Shown here: positions 7,703 through 11,893 of the stretch, one piece after another
Layout of the letters: the number at the start of each line of letters is the position of its first letter
Numbering within the stretch: the stretch's first letter is position 1
NCBI GenBank assembly: GCA_039029935.1
Contig: JBCCFC010000285.1
Span: forward strand, 1-11,893
Direction: 5' to 3'
Length of the DNA stretch: 11,893 nucleotides
DNA from: G039029935 sp039029935
GTDB taxonomy: Bacteria > Chloroflexota > Anaerolineae > Caldilineales > Caldilineaceae
The notes under the pieces: model-generated
What the model saw: only the letters and a program-made list of their open reading frames with translations
Database searches by the model: none
Told to the model about the DNA's origin: nothing
Position numbers and translations under genes: made by a program

Positions 7703-8491
7703 ATGACACCATATCGAGTATTCACAGCCATTATCCGCAATGAAAGCGTTCTGATGGTGCGCAATGTGCATGATGGTCGCGACTATTGGACCTTGCCTGG
7801 TGGTCGTATTGAATCCGACGAATCACCAAAAGATGCGGCACAACGTGAAGTGCAAGAAGAAACGGGTATTGTGGTCGAATGGCTGACACAGTTATTCGAG
7901 GAAGATGGTCAAGTCTGTTTTTATGGCACATGCGCACCGGACCAAATTGCACGGGTTGGTTTTGACCCCGAATTGCCAGCCGATGCTCAATGGATACAGA
8001 GTACACAATGGTTTCCTTTGGACGAAAAACGAGATGATTTGCAGGTATCAAAGGTAGTGAGTCGATTAGAGGAGCGCAAGATGAATTCACAAAATCAAAC
8101 AACAGGGCAATGTCTGTGTGGCAATGTCCGCTTTGCGATGGTTGGCGAGCCAATCTGGGTTGGGCACTGCCACTGCTTAAGCTGTCGTCGTAATACAGGG
8201 TCAGCGGTTGCAACGTTTGTCGGGTTCCATCCCTACCAAGTCACCTTTACACAGGGAGAGCGGCGATTTTACGCCTCATCACCCGGTGTGCAACGAGGCT
8301 TTTGTCAAGATTGTGGGACCCCTCTCAGTTATGAGACCGAGAAATTTGCTGACGAAATTCATCTCTATATTAGCACATTGGATGAGCCAGCACGATTTGT
8401 GCCACAGTTTCATACCTATTATGCCGAGCGCATCCCTTGGTTTGACACAGCGGATGATCTGCCGCGCCATGAAGGGACATCGTCTCCTTAA
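7703..8491 (+). CDS. Nudix hydrolase fused to CENP-V/GFA zinc domain
   Basis: The protein has 262 residues in two parts. Residues 1-125 form a Nudix hydrolase with an intact Nudix box at 34-56 (G-x5-E-x7-REVQEETGI), expected to cleave a nucleoside diphosphate linked to another group. Residues about 130-262 form a CENP-V/GFA-type zinc-binding domain with CxC (C137, C139), CxCxxC (C156, C158, C161) and CxxC (C201, C204). That family includes proteins named for glutathione-dependent formaldehyde activation, but most members have no known substrate. No stop codon separates the parts. An in-frame ATG at 8081 (residue 127) with a good Shine-Dalgarno could make the second domain alone. The gene starts 3 bp after the sulfotransferase stop, with only a weak GGGA 12 nt upstream, so coupling is likely. 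The fusion and the dual start are what is unusual; the domain identities are secure. Confidence 0.9.
   Translation: MTPYRVFTAIIRNESVLMVRNVHDGRDYWTLPGGRIESDESPKDAAQREVQEETGIVVEWLTQLFEEDGQVCFYGTCAPDQIARVGFDPELPADAQWIQSTQWFPLDEKRDDLQVSKVVSRLEERKMNSQNQTTGQCLCGNVRFAMVGEPIWVGHCHCLSCRRNTGSAVATFVGFHPYQVTFTQGERRFYASSPGVQRGFCQDCGTPLSYETEKFADEIHLYISTLDEPARFVPQFHTYYAERIPWFDTADDLPRHEGTSSP
8068..8083 (+). promoter_or_regulatory. Internal ribosome-binding site and ATG for the GFA domain
   Basis: AGAGGAG (8068-8074) is followed 6 nt later by an in-frame ATG (8081-8083) exactly at the boundary between the Nudix and GFA domains. Initiation here would yield a 136-residue free GFA protein, the usual size for that family. 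This suggests two formerly separate genes that lost the intervening stop, or one gene with two products. Confidence 0.55.
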
Positions 8492-8614
8492 GCAGCCTCA
8501 ATAAATGCCATTATTATTGTCATTCTCCAAACCAACGTCGATATTGCTTGTTGTACACTTCGTTTTCTTTCAGCTTTAAGAGTGTCTGATTGCTCCCCCT
8601 TTTATAAGGGCTGT

Positions 8615-8826
8615 CATACGGATTTGCAGCGGCGATTGGATACCATTCATTACAATCCGGTGAAGCATGGATATGTCATGCGACCAGAAGAGTGGACACA
8701 CACGAGCTTTCATTATCACAAGACACGATGGGAAAGTATGCCGATGGATGGAGCTGGTCCCTACCGGATGCATTATCCCATTTGCATCCAGATTACGGTG
8801 AAGACAATGAGCAATACGGCGAATAA
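8615..8826 (+). pseudogene. Remnant of a REP-associated tyrosine transposase (RAYT), C-terminal part
   Basis: From 8621 the frame reads DLQRRLDTIHYNPVKHGY, then RPEEWTHTSFHYH. This is the characteristic RAYT/Y1-transposase C-terminal segment (IHYNPVKHG followed by a W-x-SSF-like motif). A frameshift near 8728-8737 moves the reading to the tail KYADGWSWSLPDALSHLH, which ends at a TAA at 8824-8826. The catalytic HUH and tyrosine regions are absent, so this is a dead fragment. The last part of it (from 8738) recurs at 10531. The stretch 8492-8614 upstream shows no supported gene. Confidence 0.75.
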
Positions 8827-8850
8827 CCATCGAATACACTCAAATCATCG
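8738..8850 (+). repeat. Dispersed repeat, copy 1 (RAYT tail module)
   Basis: About 113 bp starting ATGCCGATGGATGG align with 10531-10644, with seven differences in the first 100 positions by eye and one gap near the end. The module covers the coding tail and stop of the transposase remnant plus about 24 bp beyond it (CGAATACAC... to ...TCATCG). Confidence 0.85.
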
Positions 8851-8893
8851 CCACCACCGTTGCTCATCGGAAAAATCTCTTTTTCGATTTCTA

Positions 8894-8902
8894 TGATATA
8901 AT
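8894..8902 (+). promoter_or_regulatory. Extended -10 promoter of toxin-antitoxin module 1
   Basis: TGATATAAT gives an exact TATAAT (8897-8902) with the TGn extension; no clear -35 box lies at 16-18 bp. Transcription would begin near 8909, about 45 nt before the antitoxin ATG. It begins 44 bp after the end of repeat copy 1. Confidence 0.65.
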
Positions 8903-8953
8903 GGCATTATCGTGGGAAAGTTCGCACGAGTTCTATTCTTAACCAGGTAACTT

Positions 8954-9445
8954 ATGAATACAACGATTTCTGCAGTATATGAGCAAGGTGCATTGCGTTT
9001 GTTTACGCCATTAAAATTACCGGAATCAACCAATGTTCAAGTACAAGTTTTATCGAAAAATGCCTATAAACAACGAGCATTTCATCGTCGTTTAGCCACC
9101 ATCCATGATGTGCTTTCACAGGTGGAACAGGAGTGGTCCAATAATGCGGTGCGTCATATGTTTCCCCAAATTTTACGGACAGATTTGAAGATGTTGTGGC
9201 ATCTTTGCAAGCCACCACAACGGGAGCTATGTACCATGCTCGAACTCTCTGCAATCCATCTAAACAGCGAAGACTTAACACACGAACAGGTATCAGCTTT
9301 CCGGTCGGGAATTGGATTACTCGAAAGTGACAAAATACAATCAAATGATTTTGATGCCTGCTATGACAGGTTAATTGATGTTGGGTTGCCACCCTCATTT
9401 AGTTATGATGACGCAGTTGTAGAGAGTTATCTTGATGAGTTCTAA
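8954..9445 (+). CDS. Antitoxin with AF2212/DUF104-type N-terminus and long extension
   Basis: The protein has 163 residues. Residues about 3-33 (TISAVYEQGALRLFTPLKLP...) match the small AF2212-like/DUF104 antitoxin domain, normally the bulk of a protein of about 60-80 residues. A basic linker (35-60) follows, then a helical C-terminal part (about 90-163) containing LTHEQVSAFRSGIGLLES and an acidic end, VVESYLDEF. The extra half is not assigned; it may hold the toxin-binding surface. A short AGGT (8945-8948) lies 5 nt before the ATG. The last 11 nt overlap the PIN gene that follows, the usual layout of a toxin-antitoxin pair. The antitoxin role is inferred from the N-terminal family and the neighbour. 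Confidence 0.78.
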   Translation: MNTTISAVYEQGALRLFTPLKLPESTNVQVQVLSKNAYKQRAFHRRLATIHDVLSQVEQEWSNNAVRHMFPQILRTDLKMLWHLCKPPQRELCTMLELSAIHLNSEDLTHEQVSAFRSGIGLLESDKIQSNDFDACYDRLIDVGLPPSFSYDDAVVESYLDEF

Positions 9446-10232
9446 TCCAAATGTCTTCTTGGATACCAGTATTCAAATTGAACGATTTATGGGGCCGAAT
9501 CGTAAACGGGCTGCGATAGAAGAAGTATTGGCGGATAGTCAAACACAATTCATCACCAGTAACTATGTGTTTATGGAATTTCAGCGGTCAGTCCTCTCCA
9601 ACCATGTGACTGTATACAATGAAATCTTAGCGCACGATGATTGGGAAATGGTTGCGTATGCCATTCGCTCAGGACAACAGGGGTTCCGTCCACGTGCTTT
9701 GGGCCAGTGTTTTCAAATTTTGACCAAAGCCCTTGATATTTGTGAACGAGACCGACAGCGTTCACGTGCCTTTCTGCAATTTCACATCACAATAGATTTG
9801 CCCAGACGTTTTTGGCGCAATGTGATGAAGTTACCCGATCCAGTAGTATGCGATTTGGTGCAGCATGGGGTTAGACACCAAACAAACGGTTCGTATCAGA
9901 TTGCTGATACTTGTCGTAAAGCAACCGCCGCTTGCCACCTGCCAGACTTTATGACGCAAAATCGAACAAAACTACAAACGATTTCTGACTACTTATCCAC
10001 ACACCCCAATGTGATCAAAAACCAAGAACGAGTTCAGCAATTGATCCGTACGACCATCACCACACCGCGCTCAGTCTTAGGTCAATCCGTGTGCTGGCCG
10101 TTGGGCGATATCATCATTGCGTTACATGTTCCTGATGGTGCAGCACTTTGGACATTGGATGCCGACTACGAGCCATTGGCCGATGCATTGGGATTCTCAC
10201 TGTACTCAGCATCCATAAGTACCCGATCATAA
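9435..10232 (+). CDS. Long PIN-domain protein, probable toxin of module 1
   Basis: The protein has 265 residues from the ATG at 9435 (a TTG one codon earlier is also open). The first PIN segment is NVFLDTSIQIERF with D10 and then E48 in FMEFQ. The last is PLGDIIIALH with D225, then TLDADYEPLADALGF with D242 and D244. These acidic residues are in the order expected of a PIN ribonuclease with a metal-binding site. Ordinary VapC toxins have about 130-150 residues. Here about 150 residues, largely charged and helical-looking (about 60-210), lie between the E and the third D. Overlap with the antitoxin gene by 11 nt implies coupled translation. It is likely an RNase whose target cannot be read from the sequence; a non-toxin PIN-like nuclease is the alternative. 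Confidence 0.78.
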   Translation: MSSNPNVFLDTSIQIERFMGPNRKRAAIEEVLADSQTQFITSNYVFMEFQRSVLSNHVTVYNEILAHDDWEMVAYAIRSGQQGFRPRALGQCFQILTKALDICERDRQRSRAFLQFHITIDLPRRFWRNVMKLPDPVVCDLVQHGVRHQTNGSYQIADTCRKATAACHLPDFMTQNRTKLQTISDYLSTHPNVIKNQERVQQLIRTTITTPRSVLGQSVCWPLGDIIIALHVPDGAALWTLDADYEPLADALGFSLYSASISTRS

Positions 10233-10281
10233 GTTTTTCGGTATTTTGGAGGCATCTTGCCACTGTAAGCGATAGTAATTG

Positions 10282-10347
10282 TTCAGCCCCCCCCCTGTCG
10301 GTTGAGCCTGTCGAAACCGCCCCCTTCGACAGGCTCAGGGGTCTGAA
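10282..10347. repeat. REP-like nested palindrome
   Basis: A perfect 13-bp inverted repeat, TGAGCCTGTCGAA (10303-10315) with its complement (10325-10337), has a 9-nt loop. An outer pairing of TTCAGCCCC (10282-10290) with GGGGTCTGAA (10338-10347) has one bulge. The inner arms are a motif seen as an intergenic repeat in many bacteria, mobilised by RAYT-type transposases. It lies 50 bp after the PIN gene stop and just before repeat copy 2. The rest of 10233-10392 shows nothing else recognisable. Confidence 0.8.
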
Positions 10348-10392
10348 TGGTTACAAGCGATACCTGCCAATTTATGCACGGGTACTTATAAC

Positions 10393-10644
10393 GCCACCAC
10401 CCATCGTTCATCACAACACGCGCCAATAATCCCATCCCGTCAACCATACACAGTGTGCTTCCAGCGTACTTCCCGTCATAGACGCCGAATCGCACCCAAA
10501 GAGGACCCGCCTCTGGACGTGGTGGGAATTATGCCGATGGATGGGGATGGTCGCTACCGGATGCGTTATCCCATTTGCATCCCGATGACGGTGAAGACAA
10601 TGAGCAATACGGCGAATAACCGTCGAATACACCCACGATCATCG
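10393..10644 (+). repeat. Dispersed repeat, copy 2 (most complete in the window)
   Basis: Left module 10393-10496 is shared with 11755-11858. It includes a 47-bp core (10444-10490) differing at three positions from the cores at 11659-11705 and 11805-11851. A variable segment with a small hairpin (AGAGG at 10500-10504 with CCTCT at 10510-10514) follows. The right module 10531-10644 is shared with copy 1. It encodes the tail NYADGWGWSLPDALSHLH... with a stop at 10617-10619. No intact protein is encoded; stops fall upstream in the same frame. It is best seen as a non-autonomous derivative of a RAYT element. Confidence 0.8.
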
Positions 10645-10713
10645 GTCTCACCCGTAGGTCATCACATAAGTCCATACCAACAACCAGATAGAACGAGTTA
10701 TATCATCACTGAA

Positions 10714-10742
10714 TTGTACAGATGCCAAACTTAGCATACAAT
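10714..10742 (+). promoter_or_regulatory. Sigma70-type promoter of toxin-antitoxin module 2
   Basis: TTGTAC (10714-10719) and TACAAT (10737-10742) are 17 bp apart, 70 bp after repeat copy 2 ends. The start site would be near 10749, giving a leader of about 48 nt before the ATG at 10797. Confidence 0.7.
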
Positions 10743-10796
10743 GTGAACGATATGTGGAAATTGGATGTTTGAAATAGCGTGAGATGAGGTGGCGAA

Positions 10797-11171
10797 ATGA
10801 CTGTACAAATTTTGAAGCCAGAAACTTTAGAGCAGACCCAAGACGAAATACATTCTGAATCTGTTTTAACCCGTATTGACGCGTTGATTGCTGAGATGAC
10901 CCAATTACGTCTCCATACAATGATTGGTGAGATGACTCAATTGCGCCAGCTAATTCAAGGGTTGCTACCAACCAAGCCTATGAACACGGTACCTATGGCA
11001 TCGACCGTAAACGCTGATGAACAAGATTGGGTCGAAGAATTATATGGGTCGCTAGCACCACCGCAACCTCGTTCACGTGATGACGAACTTGATTTCTTCA
11101 ACTCAATTGATGTGGGCTTGCAAAGATTTGATGGGGTATTTGAGGATGAGTTTGGACATTACGAAGTTTAG
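10797..11171 (+). CDS. Small acidic protein, candidate antitoxin of module 2
   Basis: The protein has 124 residues. I do not recognise a family. Residues about 23-57 look like an amphipathic helix or coiled coil with the hexapeptide EMTQLR repeated at 33-38 and 45-50 (12-residue period). A Pro/Met/Thr-rich linker (58-70) follows. The C-terminal part (about 73-124) is strongly acidic (DDELDFF, FEDEF), as in antitoxin tails that fill a toxin's active site. GAGGTGG (10786-10792) lies 4 nt before the ATG. Its last 26 nt overlap the PIN gene downstream, which is the main reason for calling it an antitoxin. No AbrB, ribbon-helix-helix or Phd signature is visible, so how it would bind DNA, if it does, is unclear. 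Confidence 0.68.
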   Translation: MTVQILKPETLEQTQDEIHSESVLTRIDALIAEMTQLRLHTMIGEMTQLRQLIQGLLPTKPMNTVPMASTVNADEQDWVEELYGSLAPPQPRSRDDELDFFNSIDVGLQRFDGVFEDEFGHYEV

Positions 11172-11637
11172 CGACAGTGAAATTTATGTCGATACGATGA
11201 TTTTCTATCTCTTCCTCAGAGGAACTGACCCCAACGTCAAGAAATTCTTTCAACAAATTCGAGCGCAAAAGTTCACTGCTTACACATCGGTTCTCACATT
11301 TGATGAACTCTCATACAAAATGTTGTTAGCCTCCATTCGTGACAAATATCCGGGTTCACCGCTCAATTATATGCGTAATGATGAGGTCAAAATGATTGCT
11401 GAATTTTACCCAACATTGCGTCCGATGATTGAACGATTGCAAAATACATCAGCGTTGACATTGGTTGATGTAAACGCTAACGATGTGATGCTAATGCACG
11501 AAAACATCACCAAATATCATCTGAAACCACGGGATGCGCTTCATCTAACTGCCATGCAAAAAACACAATGCATGAATATTTTAACCAACGATAGCGATTT
11601 CGACAACATCGCGTCCGTTCAACGCTATACTATCTAA
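11146..11637 (+). CDS. VapC-like PIN-domain toxin of module 2
   Basis: The protein has 163 residues from the ATG at 11146; the frame is open further upstream to 11077, but that part overlaps the antitoxin and has no PIN character. The PIN acidic residues are all present: D16 (IYVDTMIFY), E54 (TFDELSY), D130 (LKPRDALHL), and D149/D151/D153 (TNDSDFD). Length is near that of ordinary VapC toxins, which are magnesium-dependent RNases. GGGG (11133-11136) lies 9 nt before the ATG. The 26-nt overlap with the upstream gene suggests coupled expression. It ends 16 bp before the next block of repeats. The toxin role is inferred from the family and gene order; the RNA target is unknown. Confidence 0.85.
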   Translation: MSLDITKFSDSEIYVDTMIFYLFLRGTDPNVKKFFQQIRAQKFTAYTSVLTFDELSYKMLLASIRDKYPGSPLNYMRNDEVKMIAEFYPTLRPMIERLQNTSALTLVDVNANDVMLMHENITKYHLKPRDALHLTAMQKTQCMNILTNDSDFDNIASVQRYTI

Positions 11638-11658
11638 ACACTACATCTATCTCGTCAG

Positions 11659-11705
11659 CCACACACAGTGCGCTTCCAGCGTACTTCCCGTAATAGACGC
11701 CGAAT
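11659..11705 (+). repeat. Dispersed repeat, copy 3 (47-bp core only)
   Basis: This is the 47-bp core CCACACACAGTGCGCTTCC...GCCGAAT, identical to 11805-11851, 146 bp further on, and 44/47 identical to 10444-10490. It is followed by a different variable segment (11706-11730) with short complementary ends, ATTCA and TGAAT. Confidence 0.85.
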
Positions 11706-11730
11706 TCATTCGGTGGCTTCCTTGAATCAC

Positions 11731-11893
11731 CATCGAATACACCCACGATCATCGCCACTACCCATCGCTCACCACAACACGCGCCAATAAGCCCGTCCCG
11801 TCAACCACACACAGTGCGCTTCCAGCGTACTTCCCGTAATAGACGCCGAATCGCACCCTTTGGGTGCCCGCTTGGGCGCGGTGGAAATTATGC
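11731..11893 (+). repeat. Dispersed repeat, copy 4, cut by the window edge
   Basis: It begins CATCGAATACACCCACG, the sequence that ends the tail module of copies 1 and 2. It then runs through the left module and 47-bp core (11805-11851). A variable hairpin segment follows (GCACCC-TTT-GGGTGC at 11853-11867, then GCCC-GCTT-GGGC at 11866-11877). It reaches the first bases of the tail module (GAAATTATGC) where the window stops. Copies 3 and 4 are therefore in tandem and the array probably continues to the right. Confidence 0.8.

Noticed and set aside
8597..8610. Terminator after the Nudix-GFA gene (CCCTT/AAGGG stem)
   Set aside because: The stem is only 5 bp with no T-run after it, and it lies over 100 bp beyond the stop codon.
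8520..8680. Minus-strand open frame ending in NKQYRRWFGE at 8520-8522
   Set aside because: The sequence looks protein-like, but there is no start codon in a sensible place, and its upstream part is antisense to the clear RAYT fragment on the plus strand. It could be the end of another decayed gene; I cannot support a call.
10283..10734. Open frames across repeat copy 2 on both strands, including FGVYDGKYAGS on the minus strand
   Set aside because: They run through the REP palindrome and repeat modules. Other copies of the same sequence contain stops, and differences between copies mostly change amino acids, so there is no sign of coding selection.
11077..11145. Upstream start for the module 2 PIN gene
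   Set aside because: This would overlap the antitoxin by 95 nt, adds no PIN-like sequence, and the ATG at 11146 has a suitable GGGG upstream and places the first catalytic Asp at the usual distance from the N-terminus.
11659..11851. CRISPR array suggested by exact 47-bp direct repeats
   Set aside because: Only two exact repeats 146 bp apart; the interval is itself largely repeat-family sequence rather than unique spacers, and no cas gene is present.
8738..11893. Integron attC sites between the toxin-antitoxin modules
   Set aside because: The repeats lack paired GTTRRRY-type core sites and an overall foldback attC architecture, and there is no integrase in the window.

Overview
The window looks like a bacterial chromosome of roughly balanced base composition. 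It is most likely from the Chloroflexota. That placement is an inference from the architecture of the large first protein (glycosidase-like domain, many SH3-like repeats, M23 peptidase) and from the mix of RAYT remnants, PIN toxins and REP-like palindromes; no marker gene here proves it.

Left part (1-6760, minus strand): a 1759-residue protein joins a split glycosidase-like domain, nine SH3b-like repeats and a C-terminal LytM/M23 peptidase. It has a good sigma70-type promoter bracketed by a perfect 10-bp inverted repeat. Upstream on the same strand lie a CysQ/inositol-phosphatase family gene (probable PAP phosphatase) and a tRNA-Lys(TTT) with its own promoter and an intrinsic terminator.

Centre (6760-8491): a divergent intergenic region carries a near-perfect 32-bp palindrome midway between two opposing promoters. 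It is followed by a two-gene plus-strand operon: a PAPS-type sulfotransferase, then, 3 bp later, a Nudix hydrolase fused in frame to a CENP-V/GFA zinc domain. The sulfotransferase would make PAP, which the CysQ-like enzyme on the other side of the tRNA could remove.

Right part (8492-11893): an accessory region in which two overlapping-gene modules ending in PIN-domain proteins (probable toxin-antitoxin pairs) alternate with pieces of one dispersed repeat family. The order is RAYT remnant plus repeat, module 1, REP palindrome plus repeat, module 2, tandem repeat copies running off the window edge. Both modules point the same way and each has its own promoter just after a repeat. Module 1 pairs an AF2212/DUF104-type antitoxin that has a long C-terminal extension with an unusually long PIN protein. 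Module 2 pairs an unclassified acidic antitoxin candidate with a compact VapC-like PIN protein. The repeat family contains the coding end of a REP-associated tyrosine transposase, which suggests a non-autonomous element derived from it.
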